Positions 11,891-23,005 of a stretch of DNA of 64,000 nucleotides are shown piece after piece. This stretch comes from Cymbidium sinense. Taxonomy: Eukaryota > Streptophyta > Magnoliopsida > Asparagales > Orchidaceae. The DNA is taken from positions 54,617,352-54,681,351 of the forward strand of contig CM038222.1 of the NCBI GenBank assembly GCA_021442155.1, given 5' to 3'. The notes beneath the pieces were generated by a model, which saw nothing but the letters and a program-made list of their open reading frames with translations, searched no databases and was not told the origin of the DNA. The position numbers and the translations under genes were made by a program. Numbering within the stretch: the stretch's first letter is position 1; each line of letters opens with the position of its first letter.

Positions 11891-12309
11891 CATATATATT
11901 GTTTAACAATTATATATTATTAAATACTTTAAGAGCTCAATATTTGTTATCTTCAAAAAGGAACATCTTTAAACAATCTGGTCCATTAATAATATTAACA
12001 TAAAATCAGAGTGATCTTTATTATAATTTTTTATAACAAGACTCATTAGTGATCACCAAATTAATATATAATGACATGATCAAGTATGGATGTATACAGA
12101 AATTTTATATAATGTGATATATGTTATGTCTCTTTTCAATGATCCTATATTATAACTCAAAAGAGTTATACATATAGTTTTAAATTATTTATGCTAAATA
12201 AATTGAAACTACATAACTTTATTTTAGAGTTTTCAACTATAAGATAATAAAAATACTTTATTAAGATCAGTTTATAATCATTGAACATCATAAGCAAACT
12301 CCCATCATG
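11891..12309 (-). other. 3' untranslated region of minus-strand copia
   Basis: AT-rich sequence between the end of the RNase H remnant and the polypurine tract. No further gene is visible in it. Confidence 0.5.
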
Positions 12310-13690
12310 CTAGCATATTATCAAAGTAAACCACTCCCATAGAGCCACATGCTCATGAAATACTTTTTAGTAAACCTTTGTAAGTGGATCTACAATCATA
12401 AAATTTGTACTAATATGTTCAATAATACTTGAGAACTTTGAACTCTTTTTTTTAACAACAAGAAACTTTATGTCAATATGCTTTGATTTTGATGAACTTG
12501 TTCTTTAAATATAACTAAGCTTATTATAATAATTTATTTTAATGGAATCTCTATTCCATCAAAAATATTTAAAAGGATAAAATTTCATATATTTCTTGAT
12601 TTGATGCCTCATAATAAGCTATAAATTCTGCTTCCATAATGGAGAAGCTATAAGTGTTTGTTTAGCACTTTTCAAGATATAGCTTTATAATAAGAAAATA
12701 TAATTGATCTTCTACTATCGAGGCAACCAAAGAAAATCGAATCGAGTATATGATCTCCAAATGATCGATCTTGATATGTGAGCATAAAGTCTTTTGTTTT
12801 CTTCGAGATAAAATAACTTTAAATTTCCAATGATCCATTCTTACTTAAATATTTGTCAAATTCCAATGTACACATTAAATACAAATTGAGCATACATAAG
12901 ACATCCTATATGTAGAGATCTTTCCATTTTCTTTTAATTCATTTCTTGACATTATGAATTTATCACCTTTAATAATGAGTGTATCTTGCCAATAATTCAT
13001 GCTAAATCTACTAGCATTTTATCAATATATGCCTTTTATGATAAACCAAGTATACCATGAGAATGATCTTATAAATTTGTATACAACACAAAAGATAAAG
13101 ATCTTTCATTTCAAATTTATTTGAAAGAAATTTGGTTTCATGCAAAAGGCCTATATCACTACTTATGGTAGAATATCATCAACATATACACTGGGATGGT
13201 GAAATTACTAATTATTTTGTGATAAATGCATTGATCAACTATTTTAAAACCAAAAAAAAGAATCACTTGATCAAATTTCTTATACCATTGACAAGCTTTT
13301 TTAAACCATTATGGATTTCTTTAATTTGCATACTATGTGTTTTGAATCAAAAGATTTAAAATTTTAGTTGCACCATATATATAGTTTCTTCAATGTCATT
13401 GAGAAATGCCTTTACATCCATCTATGTAACTCTAAATCATAATGAGCTACTAGTGTCATAATACATAAAGAGTCTTTTCAAAAAACTGGAGAGAAAGTCA
13501 CTTTATAATCAATGCCTTCTTTTGGAGTGAAACATTTAGTGGCTATACATGCTTTATGTCTTTTGACATTGCCTTTTTAATCCAGTTTGGTTTTAAAATC
13601 CATGCAACCAATAGGTTTTAATAGGCAATTCAACAAGATCCCAAACATCATTTTCTTTCATTGATTTCATCTCATCCTCAGGCTTCAATC
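12310..13690 (-). pseudogene. Minus-strand copia RT-RNase H pseudogene
   Basis: Read on the minus strand. RT begins with EMKSMKENDVWDLVELP at about 13670-13620. The catalytic YVDDI motif is at about 13190-13171. RNase H shows SAKQTLIAS followed by MEAEF at about 12690-12620, and ends with a block resembling MIVDPLTK and KVFHEHVA at about 12400-12340. These are standard copia RNase H signatures. Stops and frameshifts occur throughout and large parts between motifs are too decayed to read. Confidence 0.82.
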
Positions 13691-13899
13691 CATTTATGAG
13701 CAACACTTTGTTTGACTTGATTAAAAGAGATATCACTCTCCAATCCAATGTCAAACTCATGTTCTTGGAGATACACAAATATAATCATAAATTTATCTAT
13801 AGATTTTCTTAATGGCATTTCAATTTGAGATTGTGTGATTCTCAATATGAGAGTTAACTCAAGAATATTTTAATTATCCATTTTTAAATTAAATATGAT

Positions 13900-14770
13900 C
13901 GAAAATTATCATCATTTTCTATTGTAACTATAAAGAGTAATAAATTGCTCTTCAAATATAAAATTTAAGGTTTATTACTCCCATCATATTCTTCATCAAT
14001 AAATTTTGACATTACCATCTTAAAAGGATTTATTTGAAGAGTCATAAAACTTATAACTCTTCATTTTTTAGTATCCAACAAAATATCAACTTATAGTTCT
14101 TGAGTAATTTTCTTTCATTAGGCTTGTATGTCCCCAAACATAAAGATGTAAAGCTTCTTAATCCATAATTCATAATTTTAGCTACGCTTGCTTGGAACTC
14201 TAAAGGATGTAAAGTAGTCTATAAAGCTTTCCCAAAGTGAATCTAAGAAAGAATAATATTTATCATACTTCTAAACATATCCATAAGGGTTTGATTCCTC
14301 ATCTATACCATTTTGACTTGGAGTCTAACATGTGTATAAGAATGATGCCACATGCTAAATATTCCAAAAGGGTTGATTTTCACTATCCATCATATCTCAT
14401 AGTATTCACCACGATGATTTGACAGTTTTTATTTTCTTTCCAAGTTGATTTTCAACTTCATTTAAAATTTTGAATAGTAAAGGATTGTGACTTCTCACAA
14501 GTATAAGTCCCATAACGAATAATTGTCTATGAAAGTAATAAAATACTATTGGTCATTCCAAGATGTAAATGGATACAAATATCAATATGAATTAATTAAG
14601 ACGCTAAACTCCTATTATCACCAACTTTCTTGATATTTGTTTGTTTTCTTGATACATTCTATTGAGTTTATCATTTGAAGAATCAAGAATTTCTTTGACA
14701 TACCTTCAATTATATTTAGAAATATGTCCTAAATGCTTGTGTCATAACATATATGAATTCTCATTCATTA
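13900..14770 (-). pseudogene. Minus-strand copia integrase pseudogene
   Basis: On the minus strand, LGHISKYN-like sequence near 14735-14705 marks the pre-integrase zinc-binding area. VENQLGK-like and GEYYEI-like remnants near 14450-14400, TPSQNGI near 14325-14300 and SLWESFIDYF near 14245-14215 mark the catalytic core and its end. HLYVWGHTSL-like sequence near 14145-14115 corresponds to the conserved HVWGC region. Each block is in a different frame, so several indels separate them. Confidence 0.72.
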
Positions 14771-15399
14771 ATTTTCTAAATAAAATTGTTTGCATGCAAG
14801 ATTTCATTAATTTTGAAGCATAAATGTCTAATTTATATAGATTATCAAAAAAACTTCAATATTTAATATCAAGAGACTAAATTTATCAAAAAACAAGAAT
14901 AACCATATTTGTCCAACAAGAAATAAAAAAATTAAATTTCATCTAAATGACTATAAGTCTCATAAATTCAAAATATAAATTCTAGATAATCTATATAAGC
15001 ATATTTTCAATGAACTTTATTGTCATTTTCCACATGATGAATCTTTTTAGCATCGTTGGCATTTATCTCATTGACAATCTGCATAGTCAAATTATGTAGT
15101 AGTTACTATTCATCCACCAAGTGTGATTTGGTACTAAGAATAAATTAACTTTCAAACAAAGTGAAGTTTAAGAATAAATTAACTTTAACAAACAAAGTTG
15201 AAGTTTATTTTCACCAAATTTGCATACTTGGGACAATCCTTCACATTTATTAACCTTCTACAAAGAAACAAGTACAAAGATTATCTTGTTTCTATTGCAT
15301 ATAAAGTCCATTTGTTATTTCTTTACCTTTATAAGTCATTTTCTTTAGTAACAATGCCAAGAGGAAGTAGCTAGTAACACTTTCATTTTTTCATATTTC

Positions 15400-16330
15400 A
15401 ATCTCTCTTGCATTTGAAATAGATCATTAAATCCATTTTTCCTCTTGAGTATTATAACTTATCTTAAAGGATTAAATTGTACATGAAGAGAGATCAAACT
15501 AAGCTTAATAAAATGTCATGACATCTCTAATTTTGAATTTCAATCTGTTTTGAAAAAAATTAGACATCTCCATAATGTACTCCCTTATGTTTCCATTGCC
15601 TTTATACCGCATTGAAACCAGTTTACTAAGAATAGTACTCGCTTCGACCTTTTTAGAACTAACGAAACGGTCTGCTATTTGACTTAGAAACTTTTTAGCA
15701 CATTCTTTTTCACACATTGCACCTCTTATGGTTTATGGAATGGAATGTTTCATGATCATAAACTCATGCGGTTATAACGCTCCCACTTTTCAAAGTTAGT
15801 CATTTGTTCAATAGTATTTTTTGCAGTAAGAGCGGGAGCACGTTCAGTCTGGATCGCATAGTCAAGATATATACACCCAAGAATAATATTGATATATTCT
15901 TTTCATTTCTTAAAGTTAGTGCCGTTGAGCATTGGAATGTTATTCAAATTGACAAATATAGAAGAAATATTAACTGAAAAGAACAAAAAATAATACTCAT
16001 AATTAACAACATTGTCATTTCCATACACATATATAATGTAAACCAAATATATGCTTGAAATAAAATGTTTAATAAAATGGGCACATATAAGATACGTAAT
16101 ATATACACCCAAGAATAATACTGATATATTCTTTTCATTTCTTAAAGTTAGTGCCGTTGAGCATTGGAATGTTATTCAAATTGACAAATATAGAAGAAAT
16201 ATTAACTGAAAAGAATAAAAAATAATACTCATAATTAACAACATTGTCATTTCCATATGCATATATAATGTAAACCAAATATATGCTTGAAATAAAATGT
16301 TTAATAAAATGGGCACATATAAGATACATA
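15400..16330 (-). pseudogene. Minus-strand copia gag pseudogene with duplicated 5' end
   Basis: UBN2-type gag on the minus strand. The N-terminal motif NIPMLNGTNFKK is at about 15940-15903, followed by EYINIILG and AIQTERAPALTAKNT (about 15850-15800). TNFEKWERYNRM, then CEKECAKKFLSQIADRFV (15717-15660) and YKGNGNIREYIMEMS (about 15610-15565) complete it. The beginning and upstream leader are present twice because of a 232-bp tandem duplication. Stops interrupt it around 15730-15900. Confidence 0.85.
15867..16330 (-). repeat. 232-bp tandem duplication of gag start
   Basis: Units 15867-16098 and 16099-16330 are nearly identical, differing at only a few bases. Each holds the NIPMLNGTNFKK gag start and upstream leader. 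The high identity contrasts with the decay of the rest of the element, so the duplication is much younger than the insertion. Confidence 0.92.
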
Positions 16331-16585
16331 ACACAACATAAATAATAATTTGTAAATGATACTTTTAAAATTACAGTCAACAAATATTGATAATAAATTT
16401 TTCCAATGATATGTCTATCTTTGGATCGACATATTATTTGCATGATTAATATAAATTTATAAATTTTATTACTCCACAAAATCTGGTCAAAAAATAATCT
16501 TCTTTTGGGCCAATTATTTTTCGCATAGATTTAAATATAATCCATATGTAATATTCATATATTTTAAAATTAAATAAATTGATAT

Positions 16586-17380
16586 TGATATGGGACTTAA
16601 AATACTACTAGTCGAAGCACAAATCTTGATGTTAAAAGCAATCGATCCGTTGAAACCGGTCGAAATCAAGCTCTTAAAATATCCTTGAAACTTTGGGATA
16701 TGGTTAAATCCTAAATAACTCTCAAATATAAGTGTTTATAGTCAAATCAAGTGTCTCGACGAGCCGAATCCAACAAGCCCAAGATCTTACAATTCCGACT
16801 TCATTTGTGCATTCAAATACTTAAAATACATCAAATGATCAAAGGAATCATTCTGAGCCGTTCGATGAAGTGGAGTGGTTTGGATTTTTCATATATTTAC
16901 AGAGACGCCACTCCTCCAATCTATAAATAGCCCATCATTCTTCATAATGAGTCAAGCAAAGAGAGGAGAGAGCGCAAAGTTTGAAGATCCTCCAAGCACA
17001 ATCATGTGCCACCACTGACGGCGTCAACCATGTCGCCGACGTCGCCGCCGATCCCCTTTCATCGACCACTATTGCCGGTCATCATCGCCGACCACTACCG
17101 CTAGTCATCCTCGTTAACATCGTCGTTAACATCGTCGTCAACATCATCGTGAATATCGTCTATTACTAGCGAATGTTGTTCCCTTCTCACATACTATTCT
17201 CGAATCGTCGGGAAGATCATTTCTAAAAGAAATACAAAGCGGAAGATTTTCGGGGCTAGGCCCCGTGGTTTTCCTCTTTTTAGATTTTCACGTAATTGGA
17301 GTTTTCTTGTTCCTTTTAAATTGTGTGTGTCTTGAAAAGAAGCTGAAACTTTACTCCACCGAACTAGTTTTCTAGAAATA
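16586..17380 (+). mobile_element. R1-family solo LTR, copy C (nested)
   Basis: Begins TGATATGGGAC and ends CTAGAAATA, a mutated form of the CAACA end. Flanked by GATAT at 16581-16585 and 17381-17385, a perfect target duplication. It lies in the leader of the minus-strand copia and is oriented opposite to it, so it is a nested insertion. It carries the clearest GC-rich central tract of the family (about 17000-17130, with repeated GTCGCCG and CATCGTC words). Confidence 0.85.
16922..16929 (+). promoter_or_regulatory. TATA box of R1 solo LTR C
   Basis: TATAAATA followed by GCCCATCATTCTTC, same arrangement as in copies A and D. Confidence 0.5.
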
Positions 17381-17385
17381 GATAT

Positions 17386-18530
17386 AATAGATCACTGGTG
17401 ACACATAATATTTCAATTTAAATTAATTTTGAAATAATAAATATCAACTATATTATTCTAGCAATTACTTCAATTGATACTAACTTGAAATATTTAAAAT
17501 AATAATAATATAAATTTTAGCTAACTGTTAAAGTCAAAACATCAAATATATTTATATTATTTTAGCTAATTGTTAAAGTCAAAACAGCAAACATATGTTG
17601 GATATTATGTGTATTTGATGAAAAAAAGAATGCATAATGTCATAATTAATAAAAAAAATGAGCATTCTCGATTTCACAATTGAAATCCAATCCTTTATGT
17701 ACTAATGAATTAATTGTAGAATATCAAACAATAATTATTCATAAAATTTAAAATAGAATATTTATACATAAATGTTTAATATTATAAAAAAATTATGAAA
17801 TAGAAAACCTTTAAAAATATTAAATATTAAGTGTAATTATTATATTTACTTAACAAATATTCCGTTTGGAATTAATTGCACGTAGCAATTAAATGTAAAA
17901 TATTTCAGATTAATAAAGATGGATTTAAAATCTGAAATGGATATGAAACGTTATAAATAATGTTATAGCAAACAATTTCATATATAAATTATAGTATAAA
18001 ATGTTAAAAATATATAAATGTAATAAATAAATTGAAAAGTAGAAAGGCGAAAAATGGAATAATCCAATTAAATGGAATAATTATAACATTTATACTAACT
18101 TATATATATTTATATAAATACCCCTAAGGCGAAAAATGGAATAATTATAAAATTTATACTAACTTATATATATTTATATAAAGCTATACCACGAAAACGT
18201 GTCATATTCTTTTTTTTTTAAAAAAAAATCTGAAATATCGTAATCGGTGAACAAAAAAATATTTCATATTTCTTTTTTTTATATATTAAGCTCACAATGA
18301 CAATAATAAATATATCGATAATATAAAAATTAAAATTGTGATTAAAGTATAAAGTAAATTTAGCTATATTATTTTAAAAAATCAATAATACAAAAGTCAT
18401 CTAAAGGATATCAATACTTTTAGAAATGATCAAATTATTTGCTCAAAAATTTTGAATAATTTTGATCTAAAATTTTCAAATAATTAATAAAAGATGAAGA
18501 GAAAAATTATTTCAATGATTCAACATGATA
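17386..18530. other. Leader of minus-strand copia, AT-rich
   Basis: No gene. Contains two small direct repeats: about 50 bp with TTAGCTAAYTGTTAAAGTC at about 17518-17590, and about 80 bp beginning AAGGCGAAAAATGGAATAAT at about 18044-18182. Its length (about 1.1 kb plus 0.25 kb beyond the solo LTR) is unusual for a copia leader, so another old insertion may be hidden here. Confidence 0.5.
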
Positions 18531-18545
18531 ATGTATGATATCAAT
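18531..18545 (-). promoter_or_regulatory. Possible primer-binding site of minus-strand copia
   Basis: Plus strand ATGTATGATATCA lies immediately inside the right LTR and resembles the complement of the tRNA-Met type site (GGCTCTGATACCA), matching 8 of 13 bases. Position is exactly where a primer-binding site belongs; the sequence match is partial. Confidence 0.45.
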
Positions 18546-18940
18546 TGTGAAAACATATAAAAGATAAAAAATAAATTTATCTTAAATATCTCTCAAATCA
18601 TCAATAATATTTAATCAAGCATTTGAATATAAAATTAATGTAGGATTTTGTATCTAAATGAGTGTTCTTGAGAGAGAGAGAAAGAGATTCTTTTCACTCA
18701 AGATTAAAAAATAAGAATATCACATAGAATGAGGATCATAATATTTATACTGAACATTTCATTTTATTTAAGAATATTAAAAAAAAAAATGTCTGATTCT
18801 ATACATGATAATTATATAAAATTAATAAGATTAAAGCTCAAAATTAATTAATCTTTATTTGATCATAAAATCAATGATTAAAAAATAAGATAGATAATAT
18901 ATAATTAAATTATATGAGTACATTCAAAAAATTCACAACA
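18546..18940 (-). repeat. 5' LTR of minus-strand copia
   Basis: Minus strand starts TGTTGTGAATTTT at 18940 and ends ...CACA at 18546. Matches the left LTR over its length apart from indels and the shorter GA tract. The two LTRs differ at many positions, so the insertion is old. Confidence 0.78.
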
Positions 18941-18945
18941 TTTAT

Positions 18946-20927
18946 ATATATTTTATGAATGCAAATTATACATGCATAAAAAGAGTTGAGCATGTTAAGA
19001 TTTAATATTGATATTAAATAATGATTATTGGATAATTTTGCTTCCAACTTTATGGCTATCTAAAATTACTGACATCCAAACTATAGAACTATGAGGAATC
19101 TAAGAAGATATGGTTGACATTTATATGTTGGTTAAAACACAATATATGACTAGTAAATGTGATCAATTAAATTAAGATAAGAATTTAAGTAAAAGATTAT
19201 GATGCATGCTATATATGGTGGTTAAGGATATTGTAAGAGTGAGGCTCATCCAATAATAATAGAGTTAAAAGTATTGATCATGCAATTGTTGTTATCTATT
19301 ATTTGATATGTCTCATCCCCATTGTTAAAAGTAGCAATATTCTTCTAGTTAATATTATTCTTCAAGGCCGTTAGGATGCATCACAAAATTACTAAAGTTT
19401 TCTAACTTATACCTCATCAACATCATTAATATCCTCATAAGAGTCAAAGACCTCTTGATCATGTAGTGATTCATTATAGAGGTTAGAGTTAGTAGAGTCT
19501 ATTAACTCTAGCAATTTGGTAGCATATGGCTAGCCTTAACACATGTAAAATAACAAAAAAAATTCTTTAAAATATATTTTTAAAATGAATGAATTTGTCA
19601 TATTATTGTCGATGCACATGGAGTAAAAGATACCTGCTAGTGAGTTGCTCTAAATTGTATGCCTCATATATGAGAGTTTTCTTCATTAATACTAAGCATA
19701 CCAGTTTTGTTTCATATATTGATCGATATAGAAAAAATACATTTTTTCTTTGAAGTATCTTTTGATGCATACTAATACACAATCTTTTCAAAAACCTCAA
19801 AAATGGCACATGAATCCTCATTGATATTATTGAGTGTGAGCTTATTGAATCAATTAATTAGTAATCAACATAGAATGATCCCCTATCACAAAAATAATCA
19901 ACTAACTTAATGAAGCACTAGTCATGAAAATAACTAATATTTCAATCATCAAATATAATGATCTAGTCAAAAAATTAGTCCATCTATATGTTCTAATTCA
20001 TGAACACATCCTTTCAAGTCCAAGCAACTATCAAAAGTAAAGAGTCCATGATTTTAACTTTTTGGGTCAAATTAATATGAAGATCATACTCATTGTAATC
20101 TAAAAGGCATAATGATAATCATAGCCATATAATGTCTAAGGGCAACACATATTGAATAATACATGAATCATAATCTAAATAATGATTATCTTATGACAGT
20201 CAGAGGCTATATTAATAAACTTAATGGCATCGATAACCATCCTCTAAATGCATATAAATTTCAAACCTTAATGAAAATTCCATAAAAAAGGAGACGATGA
20301 AGGATATTGAACAAAGAAATTAAGCCAAAGATATGGATGCAGTAAATTATAATCTTCCTTCAAAGATGCAACGATTATTCAAAAGGAGATTGAAAATTAC
20401 CTACAGTGTGATTTTAAATTAAATTCACTGATCTTCAGATTGAATTTCAATATTGACGAGCTGAACGATTCAAAGAAATGTACAAAGGAGCGATATCAGT
20501 TCTTAACGATTAAATTTCACTGTTGGCCTTCTAATTCAATACCCTTAACTTTTTCTATCTTCAAGAATAAGACAGCACATTTATTGTATATAAGTCTGAT
20601 GGTTTGAACAACTTCTGTCAGTTTCTTATGCTTTGTTTTCTAGAGCTTAAGTTGTCAGCTCTGCATCAACCAGTTTTGATTTCTTTCATGGTGCCGTAGT
20701 TGTTACATTAAGAAAATAATGATATCATCACCCACAAGATTTATTGGGTGGACACTTATTGTAAAAAAATAAAAAAATAAAAATTCATAAAAATAAAACA
20801 AAAGTCTCTTCATGATAAATAAAATGTTGTAGGAGTTATTAGTTGCAAAAATTATTCTTAATGATATTCATATTTATCAACTTGTTTATTAATATTTAAT
20901 ACAAGAGACCATATTTGATCGTTCTTT

Positions 20928-20930
<3 letters not shown>
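18946..20930. other. Unidentified spacer
   Basis: No gene assigned. 18990-19480 aligns loosely with 1796-2330 and 23810-24320 (shared words such as CTGACATCCAAACTATAGA against GTGACATCCAAATGATAGA), suggesting a third, old copy of that spacer. 20300-20720 is less AT-rich and more complex than its surroundings but gives no recognisable protein on either strand. Confidence 0.45.
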
Positions 20931-20971
<41 letters not shown>

Positions 20972-20973
20972 CT

Positions 20974-21009
<36 letters not shown>
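20931..21009 (+). repeat. Compound (CT)n-(TA)n microsatellite
   Basis: (CT)n at 20931-20966, a short TTTCTTCTTCT bridge, then (TA)n at 20978-21009. The preceding words ACAAGAGACCATATTTGATCG recur in similar form at about 21611-21632 before a second compound microsatellite. Confidence 0.9.
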
Positions 21010-21011
<2 letters not shown>

Positions 21012-21012
<1 letters not shown>

Positions 21013-21560
21013 GATATGACCCTGAAAAATTCATCTAACAAGACGATAGAAAATAATCGAAATGAATCAGATAAATTAAAATATCATGAATGATTATCAT
21101 AAATTTCAAAGCTTAAATATGAAGTTATAAAAATAGAAATAGTCTGATTTGGTTCAAACAAGAAAGATCTTATAATTCCAACTTTTTGAGCATCAATACA
21201 CAAAATACATGAGGATCAAGGGAATCATAGAGCCATGATGGAGAGATTTGGATTTTTCATGTATTTCTGATTAACATCCACCTATAAATATTCATTCCCT
21301 ATGGCAACGATGAAGAGAAAGACGAAGAGAGGAGAGCTCTAAAGATCCTACAAGAATTTCTCAACTAATTGTCAACCAGGGAATCAGATCTGAGTCAACA
21401 CATTGTTTATCATAGACCATATCTGGGTCAAACATGTCGAACATTGAACTTTGTCAAAATCTCCAACTTTGTACAATTCATGCCCATTTCTCATATACAA
21501 TAAATCCCTAAGGAAGATTGTATAAATTAATACAAAGTTTCTTAGAAAATGTGGAGTTTT
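21012..21560 (+). mobile_element. Diverged R1-like LTR fragment, copy E
   Basis: Begins TGATATGACCC and follows the R1 layout: GATCTTATAATTCC, a GAGCATCAATAC word, GGATTTTTCATGTATTT, then a TATAAATA box at 21283-21290 and an AAGAGAGGAGAGC purine stretch. It diverges strongly after about 21400 and I see no matching target repeat. It may be a subfamily member or a truncated copy. Its right limit is approximate. Confidence 0.55.
21283..21290 (+). promoter_or_regulatory. TATA box of R1-like fragment E
   Basis: TATAAATA followed by TTCATTCCC, placed as in the other R1 copies. Confidence 0.4.
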
Positions 21561-21634
21561 TAGGTTAATGAAAAAATTTTATTTTATCAACGCTTCTTTA
21601 ATAATTTTAATACAAATGAGACCATATGATCGTC

Positions 21635-21635
21635 T

Positions 21636-21675
<40 letters not shown>
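21635..21675 (+). repeat. Compound (CT)n-(TA)n microsatellite
   Basis: (CT)n then (TA)n directly joined, preceded by ACAAATGAGACCATATGATCG. Similar in order and flank to the array at 20931-21009. Confidence 0.9.
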
Positions 21676-21996
21676 GTGTACACAACATATATATGGTAAT
21701 ATATACAATTTAAAATTTATATATACAACTATTGTTTAGTAGAAAATTCTCAATGGCACAAAAGAATTTTAATCTTAGTTCAATTGAATTATCCAAAACA
21801 TATGCATACAAATAAAAATGATAAGGTTCAAGAAGACTTTAAATGTGAAAAATAATCAAAAAGAAAAAAAAAGGGGTCCCCATCTAATTAAAATATTTCA
21901 TTATCTAATTGATGTTATAAAATATCATTCTTCTTTTCATAAAAGAAAACGTGATTATAAAATTATGAATATTTGATTCTCCCTTTATTATTATAA
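21676..21996. other. AT-rich spacer
   Basis: Nothing recognisable. Ends where the second copy of the segmental duplication starts. Confidence 0.5.
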
Positions 21997-22065
21997 TAAG
22001 ATTCTTAGAAGATAGCTTCTATTGAGACAACAAATTTCTCAAAATGATAACTACGCTATAATAAT

Positions 22066-22894
22066 TGATATGTCATTGAAAAATCTCTAGTTGAAGCGTG
22101 AATCTTGATGTATGTGTTATTGAACATCACTTAGAATCAAAATCTTAATTTTTCAAACTCTTTATAAAACACCTTGATTAGATCGAAAGTAATCTGATTC
22201 TGAGTCTAGACTAGCCCAGATCAAGCACTTAAAATACAATTAAAAACTTTGTGATATCAGTCGGATCACTAAATAGCTTCTAAATATGAAATATTTATAG
22301 TCAAATCGAGCGTCTAGATGAGTTGAATATAACAAGCCTAAGATCTCTTAATTATGACTTTATTTGAGCATTCAAATACTTAAAATACATCAAATGATCA
22401 AAGGGATTACTTTAGTTGATTGTATATTTAGAAATGTCACCCCATAATCTATAAATAGTCTCTCATTCTTTACATGAAAGGACTAAGCTAACGAGGAGAT
22501 ATAGCTGTCGGTCACCATCGCCAGCTATTTAACTATTGCCATAACCGACCACCATTATTGGTCACATTTGCCACTTCATGACCGCCAGATGCTATCAACC
22601 ACCCAACCATCGCCGATCGTGGTTGGATCACAACTACCACCTCGAGCGCCTTCGGCCGATCCAATGAAGCTTCCTAAAACCTACTCTTGTACTATTCTCC
22701 AATGGAGCAGGGATAATAATAACAAATACCGAGATAGTGAAATTATTTCTCGAAAAGACCCCATGGTTTTTCCCTTCTTGAGTTTATCACATAAAAATTC
22801 TGATGTCTCTCAAACTCTTTTGCTATGTGTGAAACTTTCTGCATAACACTACATATTGAATTCTACTCTACTAACCCGATCTTCGCATGCAACA
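22066..22894 (+). mobile_element. R1-family solo LTR, copy D
   Basis: Begins TGATATGTCATTG and ends GCATGCAACA, flanked by ATAAT at 22061-22065 and 22895-22899. It is the duplicate of copy A rather than an independent insertion, because flanks and target repeat are the same. It retains short segments that copy A lost and can be used to polish the family consensus. Confidence 0.87.
22450..22457 (+). promoter_or_regulatory. TATA box of R1 solo LTR D
   Basis: TATAAATA followed by GTCTCTCATTCTTTACATG. Confidence 0.5.
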
Positions 22895-22956
22895 ATAATT
22901 ATATAATAGTTGCTAGTGAGCAATCATAGTTGATAGTATTATAATAGTTGTATATT

Positions 22957-23005
<49 letters not shown>

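Larger units (their letters stand above)
11385..18940 (-). mobile_element. Minus-strand Ty1/copia element with both LTRs
   Basis: Left (3') LTR 11385-11873 and right (5') LTR 18546-18940 share sequence, including TTCTTTTCACTCAAGAT and the TAATCTTTATTTGAT block. Between them, on the minus strand and in copia order, are gag (about 16.33-15.4 kb), integrase, RT and RNase H (down to about 12.31 kb). The flanks TTTAG (11380-11384) and TTTAT (18941-18945) match in 4 of 5 bases, consistent with a decayed target duplication. An R1 solo LTR sits in its 5' leader. All coding parts are broken. Confidence 0.85.
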
